A stretch of 64,000 nt of DNA from assembly GCF_002699205.1 (NCBI RefSeq), contig NZ_PABT01000038.1, forward strand, positions 1-64,000, given 5' to 3'. Below are positions 28,971 through 38,067 of this stretch, in pieces (positions within the stretch are counted from its first letter, which is position 1; each line of letters begins with the position of its first letter). The stretch is from Allomuricauda sp. GTDB taxonomy: Bacteria > Bacteroidota > Bacteroidia > Flavobacteriales > Flavobacteriaceae. The position numbers and the translations under genes are program-made. The notes beneath the pieces are model-generated. The model searched no databases. It worked only from the letters and a program-made list of their open reading frames with translations, and was not told where the DNA came from.

Positions 28971-29695
28971 TCCGGGCAATCCCATTTAAAATCGGCAATC
29001 TTATCATTTGACGCCGCAGAAAGGTTATAGTGCCACCATTCCGTCCTAATGGACCAAAAGCCATGTGCTTCCATGGTCTCTTTGAGCAATTTTCGGTTAT
29101 CCAAAACTTCTTGGGGCAGATCCATATTGTCGTGATAGGCCCTTTTACCGAAAAAATCAAAATCGGTGCCCATGTCCAGTTCGTTGCCTTCCATATCGAC
29201 CAATGTAATGTCCACGGCACCACCTTTATTGTGAATGGACCCTTTATCGGGGTTGGCAACATATTGTGGATTGGGGACAATCTCCCACATTTTGTATTGA
29301 ACGGAGTTAGGGCGATAACAGTCAAAAAACTTGATTTTCACTCCATTTTCCATAAATTTTTTATTGGCAGCAATCAAGGCCTTTGCCGTTTTTACCCGGG
29401 TATAGCACTCGGCGCAATCATATACCTTCGCCTTCAAAAAATTGTTCTCAGTGGCATAGCGCATGTCATACTCGAAATCTTCACTAAAATCGGCCAATCG
29501 AACGAAAGTGGTATCGGCCAAACCTTCAAAGGTCCTTAAAACCGTTTTCTTGGAAGTTATCGAGGAATCCTTGGGAACGGTGTCCATACTTGATTTGGCC
29601 TCAATTTGATCAACTTTGGGCCCTACTGCCCTATTCTCCTTTTGTCGGCAACTTATAACCGACAGAAAACTTAGTACAATAATTGGATATTTCAT
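28967..29695 (-). CDS. VanX-like D-alanyl-D-alanine dipeptidase, lipoprotein (M15D)
   Basis: 242 residues from the ATG at 29695; an upstream in-frame start at 29731 would add 12 residues and overlap the esterase gene. The N-terminus has a lipobox (LSVISC, Cys16). The domain holds the zinc motif 'SIHNKGGAVD' (SxHxxGxAxD) and 'EWWHYN' with the catalytic Glu and last His ligand; 'FFDCYRPNSVQ' is also typical, and 'CAECYT' adds a Cys pair. It hydrolyses D-Ala-D-Ala, in non-resistant bacteria probably for recycling of wall peptides. It follows the esterase gene by 5 bases in the same operon. Confidence 0.93.
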   Translation of the reverse strand: MKYPIIVLSFLSVISCRQKENRAVGPKVDQIEAKSSMDTVPKDSSITSKKTVLRTFEGLADTTFVRLADFSEDFEYDMRYATENNFLKAKVYDCAECYTRVKTAKALIAANKKFMENGVKIKFFDCYRPNSVQYKMWEIVPNPQYVANPDKGSIHNKGGAVDITLVDMEGNELDMGTDFDFFGKRAYHDNMDLPQEVLDNRKLLKETMEAHGFWSIRTEWWHYNLSAASNDKIADFKWDCPD

Positions 29696-29700
29696 CAAAT

Positions 29701-30420
29701 TCAATTTATACGTTTTTGGTCGGCGAGCCATGTGTACAGGGAGTCCGTGGCGTAGGCCCTTTCCCAGGCATTATGGCCCACTCCCTTATACTTTGTATAA
29801 CGGACCTTTCGGCCCATTTCCCGTAGCTTCCTGACCATTTTATCCGATTGCTCCACATCAATTACTTCATCCTGGTCACCATGGAAAACCCATATCTGTA
29901 GATCTTCATCTATCCAATGGGCATAGGGCAACGGGGTCATGCCGCATACCACCGCCATGGCCGCAAACTTTTTCGGATATTGTGTGGCAAGTTCCCATGA
30001 TGCACTGCCTCCCCTGCTCAGGCCTGTCACATAAATTCTATTTTTGTCCACCCTGTTGGTATCCACCACCGAATCCAATAGTTGGACGACAGCATCCGTG
30101 TTCCACCATTTTTTGGGATGTGGGTTTTGAGGGGCCAAGATCAAAAATGGAAATTGTTTGCCTTCCACCAACATTTTTGGCGGGCCATTTTTCTTGATCT
30201 CACCAATATCCCCTCCCGACTCACCTCCCCCATGGAGAAAGAGCAAAAGTCCAAAATCCCCATCGGTATCGAAATAATCTTCTGGATAATAGAGGTAATA
30301 TTTTAAATTTTCTGTTGTAACAGTCTCCAACTCATCTTGCACCAAATGGGATTGGGCCTCACATGCCTGAAGCAGTAACACAAAGACCAATACCAAGGCT
30401 CCGTTTATTTTTTTTTGCAT
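29701..30420 (-). CDS. Lipoprotein alpha/beta-hydrolase (carboxylesterase/phospholipase type)
   Basis: 239 residues. The N-terminal signal ends in a lipobox (LLQAC, Cys20). Catalytic triad by pattern: Ser in 'VTGLSRGGSASW', Asp in 'FHGDQDEVIDV', His in 'GVGHNAW'; the oxyanion region is 'LLFLHGGGESGGD'. It resembles the PHB-depolymerase/esterase-type hydrolases of Bacteroidota that deacylate sugars or small esters; the substrate is not visible. It is upstream of the VanX-like lipoprotein, 5 bases apart, so both may sit together on the envelope. Confidence 0.88.
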   Translation of the reverse strand: MQKKINGALVLVFVLLLQACEAQSHLVQDELETVTTENLKYYLYYPEDYFDTDGDFGLLLFLHGGGESGGDIGEIKKNGPPKMLVEGKQFPFLILAPQNPHPKKWWNTDAVVQLLDSVVDTNRVDKNRIYVTGLSRGGSASWELATQYPKKFAAMAVVCGMTPLPYAHWIDEDLQIWVFHGDQDEVIDVEQSDKMVRKLREMGRKVRYTKYKGVGHNAWERAYATDSLYTWLADQKRIN

Positions 30421-30432
30421 TGCGGTGACAAG

Positions 30433-30561
30433 TTATAAAAAATTGTCGGTGATGTCTTTCCATACGTCCACCCTTTCAAAAATATTCACCTTGATATTGT
30501 ACCCGCAAGTGAAGACAACGGACCTTTCTCCAAACTGCCCAAATATTTTTGCCGTCATCAT
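30433..30561 (-). CDS. Possible small ORF or gene remnant
   Basis: A 42-codon frame (start ATG-ATG, sequence beginning MMTAKIFGQFGERS, ending WKDITDNFL) ends 12 bases before the esterase gene. It has no signal peptide or motif I recognise. Upstream the frame runs a further 11 codons to a stop, so it could be the tail of a decayed gene. Listed because it lies in the only otherwise empty part of 30421-30679; a random frame is equally likely. Confidence 0.2.
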   Translation of the reverse strand: MMTAKIFGQFGERSVVFTCGYNIKVNIFERVDVWKDITDNFL

Positions 30562-30679
30562 GGATGGGCCTTGATCAAAATTCAGTGCGAAATTTTAATT
30601 TCAAGAAATAACGATTACCTTCACCTATCGTTTAATTGAAACGTAAATATTACGTTTTTATACTTAAAATCGACCTTAC

Positions 30680-31558
30680 ATGTTGCCCAAAGGAAACTTT
30701 CCTGAAAAAGTCTATTTAAATGGTGAAATAATATCCGCCGAAGATGCCAAAATATCTGTTTTTGACCGTGGGTTCCTTTTTGGAGATGGGATTTACGAAG
30801 TAATGATGCAATTGGAACATGGGATTTTCTACAAAAAGGCCCATCTGGACAGATTGCAAGACAATCTTGACAAGATTGGTATAAATTACAACATCGAGGA
30901 AATTGACGACCATTTGGAGGAACTTCTTGCAGCTTCAAATCTGAAAGAGGCATCCTGCCTGATCTATATGCAAGTGACACGTGGTGTGGCACCCAGAAAA
31001 CATTCGTATCCCAAAGGTGTCCCTCCCACGGCGATGATGTATGCCCTGCCCTACACCTTGCCCCTGATCAATCCAAAAAAAATGAAGGCCGTCCTGGAAC
31101 CTGATTTTAGGTGGCACCGATGTGACATTAAATCCATCTCGTTGCTCGGCAATATTATGACCAATGAAATGGCCATGGAAGCGAGCACGGATGAAGCCGC
31201 TTTGGTCAGGGATGGTGTTGTTACGGAAGGTTCGCACACCAATATCTTTTTTGTCAAAAGTGGGACCCTAATCACACATCCCGCCAATGAACATATCCTC
31301 AACGGTATTACCAGGCAAATTGTCCTGAAACTTTGTGACGACCTTGATATCCCTGTGATCGAAAGACCGGTGGCGCAAAATGAAATACCGACTATGGACG
31401 AGGCCTTTTTTACGGGTACCACGACCCAAGTGGCATCCATTGCACAATTGGGCCCACATACGTTCCATAACAATGATGAAATCGGTATGGTCACTGGAAA
31501 ACTACAGGAGGCCCTTGCACAGCTAAGGTCTTCGGATTCATCTGAAAAAGTATTATGA
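30680..31558 (+). CDS. Class IV aminotransferase, D-amino-acid transaminase-like
   Basis: 292 residues. PLP enzyme of fold type IV. 'VYLNGEIISAEDAKISVFDR' and 'GFLFGDGIYEV' open the small domain; 'RWHRCDIKSISLLGN' holds the Schiff-base Lys and looks like the D-alanine aminotransferase form; 'EGSHTNIFFV' and 'LNGITRQIVL' bind PLP, and 'TTTQVASIAQL' closes the active site. The D-Ala/D-Glu reading is preferred to branched-chain aminotransferase (IlvE) or aminodeoxychorismate lyase, but motif reading alone cannot settle it. It stands 63 bases before the M20 peptidase in the same direction. Confidence 0.9.
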   Translation: MLPKGNFPEKVYLNGEIISAEDAKISVFDRGFLFGDGIYEVMMQLEHGIFYKKAHLDRLQDNLDKIGINYNIEEIDDHLEELLAASNLKEASCLIYMQVTRGVAPRKHSYPKGVPPTAMMYALPYTLPLINPKKMKAVLEPDFRWHRCDIKSISLLGNIMTNEMAMEASTDEAALVRDGVVTEGSHTNIFFVKSGTLITHPANEHILNGITRQIVLKLCDDLDIPVIERPVAQNEIPTMDEAFFTGTTTQVASIAQLGPHTFHNNDEIGMVTGKLQEALAQLRSSDSSEKVL

Positions 31559-31621
31559 GAACCATCCACATTGTCCAGTGCAACATACTTTTTGGAATAC
31601 CATTGAACATAAAATAAAACG

Positions 31622-32926
31622 ATGAATATGAAACATTTCACATTGAGCATTTTAATAGCGGTCGGCTTTTTGTCCAATACTGTTTTGGCCCAAGAAAGTG
31701 CAACCATAGAAAAAAAATATACCAAAGAAATTGAGCGTTTGGCAAAAAACAGACAGGTAAAGGAAGCCTTTGGCCACATCAAGGCCCAAATGGATCAGAC
31801 GACCAAAGACCTCATCACACTGACAGAGGTTTTGGCACCTCCTTTTATGGAAGATGAAAAAGGGAGGGTGTTCGCCAAAATGTTGGAAGATGCCGGTGTG
31901 GACAGCATTTGGACGGACAAGGTCGGAAATGTGATCGGGCTTAGGAAAGGAACATCCGGTGAATCAGGATATGTAGGTGTGGACGCCCATTTGGACGTGG
32001 TTTTTCCCGAAGGGACCGATGTTACGGTCAAAAAAGTGGGAGATACTTTAAAAGCGCCCGGAATTGGTGATGACACAAGGGGTTTGGCCATGCTCATCAG
32101 TATGTTGAAGGCTATGAACAAAGCCAAAATCCAAACCAAAAAGGACGTATTGATTGTTGGTACTGTTGGCGAGGAAGGATTGGGCGATCTGCGGGGAATG
32201 AAATATATTTTCAATGAATCCGGATTGGACATCGACTCCTGGATCGCCATTGACGGTGGAAGCTTGGGAAGGATCAGCAATGCAGGACTGGGTTCCAAAC
32301 GCTATAAATTAATCGTTAAAGGACAGGGTGGGCACTCTTGGGGTGCCTTTGGGCTGGCCAATCCCCATCACGCTTTGGGAAAAGCTATCGATGTTTTTTC
32401 GAAAGAGGCATGGGAATATACTTCTGGCAACATCCCCAAAACCAGTTTTAACGTTGGTAGGATCGGAGGTGGAACCTCTGTAAATTCAATCCCATTTGAA
32501 TCATGGATGGAAGTGGATATGCGTGCCATAGACCCAAAAAACCTAGATGGGATAGAAGCTATTTTTAAAGCGTCCGTGGAAAAAGCGATATCGGAATACA
32601 ATGCCAGCGGTGTTCGTGGTGAAGTTACCTATGAGCTTATTAAAATCGGTGATAGGCCTTCCGGGGAATTGCCCGCTTCCCTGCCCTTGATCCAAAGAAC
32701 CATGGCGGCCACCCAATATTTTGGTGAAACTCCACGTTTGGGACGCGGGTCAACCAATATCAACATACCTGTTTCCAAGGGGATACCAGCCGTATGCATT
32801 GGTCGTGGCGGTCAAGGTGGCGGTGCCCATTCACTGCACGAATGGTACTTGAACGATGAAGAGGCAGATGAATCCATACAACTGGCCTTATTGATCACAT
32901 TGTCCCAAGCTGGGCTGGCCAAGTAG
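31622..32926 (+). CDS. Secreted M20-family metallopeptidase (PepT/carboxypeptidase-like)
   Basis: 434 residues, signal peptide of ~24 residues ending LAQ. Two-zinc M20 fold: 'VGVDAHLDVVFPEG' (first His-x-Asp), 'APGIGDDTRGLAML' (bridging Asp), 'GTVGEEGLGDLRG' (catalytic Glu and ligand Glu), and the C-terminal 'GGAHSLHEWY' with the last His. A dimerisation domain ('VKGQGGHSWGAFG', 'INSIPFESWMEVDMRA'-type) is inserted from ~residue 225 to 335. It likely releases single amino acids from small peptides outside the cytoplasm. A good terminator follows 30 bases after the stop. Confidence 0.9.
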   Translation: MNMKHFTLSILIAVGFLSNTVLAQESATIEKKYTKEIERLAKNRQVKEAFGHIKAQMDQTTKDLITLTEVLAPPFMEDEKGRVFAKMLEDAGVDSIWTDKVGNVIGLRKGTSGESGYVGVDAHLDVVFPEGTDVTVKKVGDTLKAPGIGDDTRGLAMLISMLKAMNKAKIQTKKDVLIVGTVGEEGLGDLRGMKYIFNESGLDIDSWIAIDGGSLGRISNAGLGSKRYKLIVKGQGGHSWGAFGLANPHHALGKAIDVFSKEAWEYTSGNIPKTSFNVGRIGGGTSVNSIPFESWMEVDMRAIDPKNLDGIEAIFKASVEKAISEYNASGVRGEVTYELIKIGDRPSGELPASLPLIQRTMAATQYFGETPRLGRGSTNINIPVSKGIPAVCIGRGGQGGGAHSLHEWYLNDEEADESIQLALLITLSQAGLAK

Positions 32927-32958
32927 TTTGAATGATATTCCCAACATATGCTGTACTC

Positions 32959-32989
32959 CAAAAAGCCTTCTACCATCGGAGGCTTTTTG
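32959..32989 (+). terminator. Rho-independent-type terminator after the M20 peptidase
   Basis: Arms CAAAAAGCCT (32959-32968) and AGGCTTTTTG (32980-32989) pair perfectly around an 11-base loop and are followed by a T-rich run. Confidence 0.85.
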
Positions 32990-33105
32990 TTTTGAATCGC
33001 CCCACTGCCCTGAAATAAGTGGACAAAAAGGACCTATCATGAAAAGCAAAGACCGGGACTTGACCATCGGTATTCGGTAGAAATGGGTCCGGACTTACTA
33101 AAGGG

Positions 33106-35295
33106 CTAGGCTTTCAACAGTTTGATCTTGAACTTGGTCCCCACACCTACCGCACTTTCAAGTCCTATTGTCCCCCCCATGGACTCAATCTGGTTTTTTG
33201 TGATAAAAAGCCCGATTCCCCTTGCGTCTTTATTTCCATGAAATGTTTTGTACATTCCAAAAATTTTCTCGCCATACCTTTCCATATCAATACCTTTTCC
33301 ATTATCCTCCACTGACAACACGATAAACTCGTCTTCGGCATAGGATTGTATGGTAAGTGTCGGTTCCTTTTCAGGGTCGCGGTACTTAATGGCATTGGTG
33401 GTCAAGTTCAGCACAATGCTTTCCATATAGGCCGACACTCCTTTTATTTTTATGTCGCTTGGAATATCTATGCTTACTTTAATGTTGTTCTCAAGGATCA
33501 AGGCATTTACATCTTCCAGAACCTTGTCAACAGTTTTACCTATAGTGATTTCTTTGAGTTTTTTGCCGGTTTCCAGATTTACTTGCACTATTTCATTCAG
33601 GTGCGCAATGGTCTCGTTCAGTCCGTCCGATGCCCTGCTGAGCATACTGATCATTTCGTGTTGTTCCTCCTCCGTCAATTCATCATCCAATAAAAACTTG
33701 CAGATCATGGTAAGGTTGGCCGCATTGGAACGCAAATTATGGGTCACTATATGTGCAAAATTCAAAAGACTGCTGTTCTGGTTCGTGGTCAACTGAAGTA
33801 GGTTCTTCAATTTGTTCTCAGCCTTGATACGTTCTGTAATATCCACTATTTGACATATATAGTGGGATATGGTCCCATCAAACTTTTTGACTGCCGTTAC
33901 CGTAAGCAAGGTATGTACCTCTTGGTGGTTTTTATCGAAATATCTTTTCTCTATTTGATAGGTGCTTCGCTTCCCTTGGACAACTTCCTCCAATAAGGAC
34001 AGACCTATTTGCAGATCATCGGGATGGGTTATATCCTGAAAGGTAAGCTGTAACAATTCTTTGTTACTGTACCCAAAACTTTCGCAAAGACTTTGGTTTA
34101 CTTTAATGAAGGTACCATCCAAGGCTACAAGGGCCATACCTACGGAAGAGTTTTCAAAGGCTCCCTGCAAGGATTCCTCACTGGTTTCAAGTTGCAACTG
34201 TGCGTGTTTCAACTCGGTAATATCAACGTTGATACCTATCATTTTGACTGCTTCCCCCTTATTGTCCCTTACGACCGTGGCTTCGTCCTTTATCCATCTA
34301 ATATCACCATTGGGCCATTTTACCCTGAAAGTGGTGTCATAATCCTTTTTGCCTTCAATGGCATCCTTTGTTTCACCGGATAGTCTTTTCCGATCTTCCT
34401 GGAGCACACAGGACTGCCACGCTTCATACACTCCCTTAAAATCGGATTCTTGGATACCATATAGACGGTATGTGTTGGCATCCCACAAAAGTTGATTGTT
34501 TTTGATATCATACTCCCAAATGCCGATTCCAGCCTTATCGGTGGCCAAAGCCAATCTATCACTAATTTTGTTATATTGAATCTCAGCCCTTTTCCGTCTA
34601 TCTATATCCTGAAAAGTTCCTATAATCCTTACGCATTTACCATGTACCATTTCCGGTTCCCCGATGGCCCTTACCCAAAGCACCTTGTTTTTGGCCGTAA
34701 TAATTTGGAGTTCTGTGTCCCATGACTTTCCATAAGCAATCCCTTCACTGACTAGTCTTGAAATGGTATCCCTACTATACCCTTCCTTGTAAAAGGTCAA
34801 GGCATCTTCCAAATTGGGAATGAAACCATCATTGACCTGGTGAATCTCCCTGGTAATTTGGGACCAATAAATCCCGTTATGTATCAAGTCAAGTTCCCAT
34901 CCACCGATGTTAGCCACACGTTGCGATTTCTTCAAAAGTTCTTCTTCCCGTTTTTTTTCCGTGGTATCCTCCAAAACAAGGATAATCCCTGTTATGGCTT
35001 CATCCTCACCTTTGATGCTTTCAATTTTCCAATTGTACCATACAGTACCGTCTTTTTCGAAAACTGTGCGCATCTCTCCCGATCTACGGCCTTCATGTCC
35101 CAAACAGTATCTGATATCCGATTCCAGCTCTTTAGGCAACGTGGGCATAATTTCAAAAAATGACCTTCCCTGCAACTCATGCTTCCCTCCAAAATATTCG
35201 TTCCAATTATCGGACACATCCACAAAAGCACAATCTGTATCCAATATAGCCAAAGGTATAGGGGTCTTTTTAAAAAGGGATTGTTCGATAATCAT
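33106..35295 (-). CDS. Cytoplasmic multi-PAS sensor histidine kinase (orphan)
   Basis: 729 residues without membrane helices. About four PAS/PAC units (residues ~10-115, 120-235, 240-365, 370-490), each ending in a 'DITE'-type PAC tail (DTTEKK, DIDRRK, DITELK, DITERI). The dimerisation helix has 'FAHIVTHNLRSNAANL' with the phospho-acceptor His followed by Asn, not the Glu/Asp-Leu of the commonest H-box. The HATPase domain shows N-box 'NLTTNAIKY', G1 'VEDNGKGID', F 'YKTFHGN' and G2 'GIGLFITK'. No response regulator is adjacent. The signal is probably internal (redox, light or small ligand); none is identifiable from the sequence. Confidence 0.92.
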   Translation of the reverse strand: MIIEQSLFKKTPIPLAILDTDCAFVDVSDNWNEYFGGKHELQGRSFFEIMPTLPKELESDIRYCLGHEGRRSGEMRTVFEKDGTVWYNWKIESIKGEDEAITGIILVLEDTTEKKREEELLKKSQRVANIGGWELDLIHNGIYWSQITREIHQVNDGFIPNLEDALTFYKEGYSRDTISRLVSEGIAYGKSWDTELQIITAKNKVLWVRAIGEPEMVHGKCVRIIGTFQDIDRRKRAEIQYNKISDRLALATDKAGIGIWEYDIKNNQLLWDANTYRLYGIQESDFKGVYEAWQSCVLQEDRKRLSGETKDAIEGKKDYDTTFRVKWPNGDIRWIKDEATVVRDNKGEAVKMIGINVDITELKHAQLQLETSEESLQGAFENSSVGMALVALDGTFIKVNQSLCESFGYSNKELLQLTFQDITHPDDLQIGLSLLEEVVQGKRSTYQIEKRYFDKNHQEVHTLLTVTAVKKFDGTISHYICQIVDITERIKAENKLKNLLQLTTNQNSSLLNFAHIVTHNLRSNAANLTMICKFLLDDELTEEEQHEMISMLSRASDGLNETIAHLNEIVQVNLETGKKLKEITIGKTVDKVLEDVNALILENNIKVSIDIPSDIKIKGVSAYMESIVLNLTTNAIKYRDPEKEPTLTIQSYAEDEFIVLSVEDNGKGIDMERYGEKIFGMYKTFHGNKDARGIGLFITKNQIESMGGTIGLESAVGVGTKFKIKLLKA

Positions 35296-35812
35296 CTATC
35301 TTTGAATTAATTGGCTGAAAACCAAATTGGAATATGGGATCTCTTTAACAACGTTAAAGTAAACAACGATACTATTGGTATTATTATTTATGTCTCCCTA
35401 CAAGAATCCAAGCTTCTCTTGAAAGCTTTTACCAAATCCTTTGGCACTCATAAAGACATCTTGGCTAAAATACTTCTTTTAATCGAGGGATACGGTAAAT
35501 ATGCTAAAAAGCATATGGATTGGATTCGTTGTGTACAAATGAATCTTAAAAGTTAAAACCACCCAATGTCCTTTGTTTACCGATGTTCTTGGAAAAACCA
35601 CTGCGTTTTCGTACCCATATTATAATCATTTTTTTCGCTTTACTACTTTTTTCCAAAAGTAACCGCATCCTTGTAAGCTTTAACAATAGTGCTTTCCCTC
35701 ATCCCCTTGGAGGTGCTTTGACTGCCTTTTGCCAAGACTCCGTCGTATATTCCCTTATTTTGGTCTTGACATGTTTTCAATTTACACGCTCTTTTTCCCA
35801 TAGTCCCGTCAA
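35296..35812. other. AT-rich region without a firm gene
   Basis: Between the kinase and the membrane protein. A plus-strand frame of 81 codons at 35311-35556 starts at TTG and reads as a plausible Lys-rich helical peptide, but has no known motif. A second plus frame (35583-35849) is hydrophobic, and an opposite frame (35643-35858) is Lys-rich; these two overlap each other, so at most one can be real. I see no promoter or terminator signature here. Possibly decayed genes. Confidence 0.3.
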
Positions 35813-36487
35813 ATGTGGCAGGTCCAAATTGACATATATCATGGACTAGGTTCGGCATTGCAACTAACTTGCGGAATGGTTTGGATCAAACTGGGCATAT
35901 TACTCATTGGGTTTACACAAGCGGGTTTATTGCCCAATTCCATCAAAAAGGTTTTGGTACACGTAGACCTTGACCTAAAAAAACAGACCCTTAGTTTTTT
36001 AAGCAATAAAGACCTTTATGGCGATGCCTTCGTTAAAGGATACAAACGACTGTTGTTTGCCACAGCCCTACTCACATATTCATTTTTTTGGTTGCTGTCC
36101 ATACATTATAATCTCGGGGAACATACAAAGTTGATGCAATACATTGACTTGTGTTTTGCTTCTTTGGCATCACTGGCCTTTGTTCCCCATAATTTAAAGC
36201 CTTACAGCCTGAAAAGTTTGCGACCATTGTTACAACGTTTAATCCATAACCTGCTCTCCGTCGTGGTGTTTCTTTCGCTAACGGCTCTTATCGTAACTTT
36301 TCAGGTAACGATTCTTCCCAAGGCAAAATTCCTCGGTATTTCAGGATTGGTACTAATCGGTGTTACCCTATTGTCTGTAGTAATCTCTATGTTAAAAAAC
36401 GGCATCAACGGTGCCTCTGAATTGCTCTTTATAAATGGAATAAGGCTATGGACAATTCTTGTGACCATCGTTACTTTTTTGAGTTGA
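35813..36487 (+). CDS. Six-helix membrane protein of unknown function (DUF998-like appearance)
   Basis: 224 residues, ATG at 35813 (an in-frame stop lies 12 bases upstream, so the start cannot be further out). Hydrophobic segments at about residues 15-40, 79-98, 112-128, 143-165, 172-190 and 205-222, with a short soluble piece at 45-75 (Asp/Lys-rich). The number and spacing of the helices and the final 'INGIRLWTILVTI' recall DUF998-type proteins, but I could not confirm that by motif. It opens an AT-rich stretch whose genes are not linked to their neighbours by operon spacing, which suggests transferred DNA. Confidence 0.55.
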   Translation: MWQVQIDIYHGLGSALQLTCGMVWIKLGILLIGFTQAGLLPNSIKKVLVHVDLDLKKQTLSFLSNKDLYGDAFVKGYKRLLFATALLTYSFFWLLSIHYNLGEHTKLMQYIDLCFASLASLAFVPHNLKPYSLKSLRPLLQRLIHNLLSVVVFLSLTALIVTFQVTILPKAKFLGISGLVLIGVTLLSVVISMLKNGINGASELLFINGIRLWTILVTIVTFLS

Positions 36488-37120
36488 CATCTTCAAATCT
36501 AAAAAATATCGGTAGCCCATAAACCAAAATTGTTTTATGTCACCGCAAGGCGATAGGTTATTTCATGGTTTTATGGTTTTTCGTTACCGATACCACTCAA
36601 ACTATATCTCATTGGGTTTATCACGATCAAACCATTATTCCCCATTGATAACCCAGATTCAAATTGTTTTTTGATTACAATCCTATTGGCAATGCGCTCC
36701 ATAGTATCAATAAGGATGTGTTCAACCAACCTTATCCTGGGTTTTAATAGCTTGATTTAGATTTGAATTGTGGATGGTCTGCTAGGGTAAATCACATAAG
36801 TTTTATTAAAAAAACAATTACATGAAGGCTGTTTACAAATTGTTTGCAAAAACTGAAGCTCTTGTTTTAAGAGTGATTATGGAAGGATTTACCACTTCCA
36901 TATTTATCGAAAACTCTTACATTTAACCCGATTCCCACAATTTAAAGTGAGCCAATCCAAAAACTAGGTAAATAAAAATGTAACGACTTGGGCATGGCCA
37001 GCTGCGTTGGCGACATATGCTGATAAAAGTTGGGGATATAAAACAAGTTAGCATTCATGCAAAGAAACTGATAAGCCAATACACAAAATAAATACGAAAC
37101 CAAAAACCGATTTAACCCCA
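36488..37120. other. AT-rich intergenic region
   Basis: 633 bases with no firm gene. TAGATTTG at 36758-36765 matches the -7 consensus on the plus strand. A 34-codon frame (36822-36926, starting MKAVYKLFAK) follows it at a suitable distance but has no recognisable features. The minus-strand frame at 36942-37139 overlaps the next gene start and has no protein-like character. Confidence 0.35.
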
Positions 37121-37747
37121 GTGAAAACAATAAGTTCAAGAATTACATATAAACGTAAATTCAGTTTACGAGAAATGTATGGTGCTACTGTTTTTGCCCC
37201 AAGGGCAATGTCAAAACTAATCGGGAATAAAAAAAGTAAATTGGTTGACCAAAATTTTGTGAAACGTATACAATTGGCAGTTACAGAAGTAAACGGATGT
37301 GCAATATGCTCATACGGTCATGCCAAAATGGCTTTGCGCCAAGGTATGGGCAACGAAGAAATAAACAGCTTTTTAAGCGAAGATGGTGGCGGTGAATTTA
37401 TAAAGCCTGAAGAAGCAAAAGCAATCCTGTTTGCCCAACATTTTGCCGAATCAAAAGGTTTTCCAAAGAAATACGCTTATGATTCCATTGTGAAAGAATA
37501 TGGAAAAGAAAAAGCACAAATTATACTTTCGGCTTCTCAAATGATGATTGTTGGCAATATGTACGGAATTCCCCTCAGCGCATTCATATCCAGACTAAAA
37601 GGACAGCCATATAAAGACAGCTCTTTAGTTTACGAAATTGGAACACTGATAGCAGAGATCCTTTTTCTGCCTATTGCGATTGTTCATGGTTTCATTAGAG
37701 GTCTTATTGGTTTACCAAATGAAAGATTTGACAACGGTACCGATTAG
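37121..37747 (+). CDS. Carboxymuconolactone decarboxylase/AhpD-like protein
   Basis: 208 residues starting with GTG at 37121. The AhpD-type active-site motif CxxC(x3)H is present as 'CAICSYGHAKMALRQG' near residue 65, with an upstream 'LAVTEVNG' that is also typical. In AhpD the two Cys reduce a peroxidase partner; in other family members the motif acts in alkylhydroperoxide or lactone chemistry. The last ~45 residues form a hydrophobic, possibly membrane-interacting extension ('IGTLIAEILFLPIAIVHG'). The gene is alone, with long gaps on both sides, in the AT-rich accessory stretch. Confidence 0.85.
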   Translation: MKTISSRITYKRKFSLREMYGATVFAPRAMSKLIGNKKSKLVDQNFVKRIQLAVTEVNGCAICSYGHAKMALRQGMGNEEINSFLSEDGGGEFIKPEEAKAILFAQHFAESKGFPKKYAYDSIVKEYGKEKAQIILSASQMMIVGNMYGIPLSAFISRLKGQPYKDSSLVYEIGTLIAEILFLPIAIVHGFIRGLIGLPNERFDNGTD

Positions 37748-38067
37748 AAATTAGGTAGGATATTAAATAATCGACAAGTTTAAAAGATGTACGAAACGCA
37801 TACAACAGTAACCATTGCAACCCCTTGAACAACGAAAAAAGACTTTTTTGGGAACCTGTTATTTTTAGACTACAATGCAACCCGGATTTTGGGCGGTCCC
37901 GATCTATCAAGGCCATATCCCTTTCTGGATTGAAAAAAATCGGCCTGACGAAAGATATCAAACAAACAAATCGATAAATTTGGCCTGAAATCCGAAGGTC
38001 GTGGTCTTCGAACACTACCGATCATCACTAAAATACATTAACATTGGCCACAATTGGAACAAAGACA
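37748..38067. other. Intergenic region, no gene supported
   Basis: 320 bases between the AhpD-like and alpha/beta-hydrolase genes. A minus-strand frame (37704-38015) overlaps the upstream gene and looks like chance. A stretch at 37801-37835 is loosely similar to the start of the 45-bp repeat found after the two next genes, but too degraded to call. Confidence 0.35.

Noticed and set aside
35583..35849. Hydrophobic 88-codon plus-strand frame before the membrane protein
   Set aside because: It overlaps the firm start of the next gene in another frame and an opposite-strand frame of similar quality; I could not support it as a gene.
35859..35873. TGCAACTAACTTGCG, similar to the operator core
   Set aside because: It lies inside the membrane protein coding region, the right half-site has two changes, and no TAnnTTTG follows at 19 bases.
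37704..38015. 103-codon minus-strand frame
   Set aside because: It overlaps the end of the AhpD-like gene, has no signal, motif or start context, and reads like the complement of AT-rich DNA.
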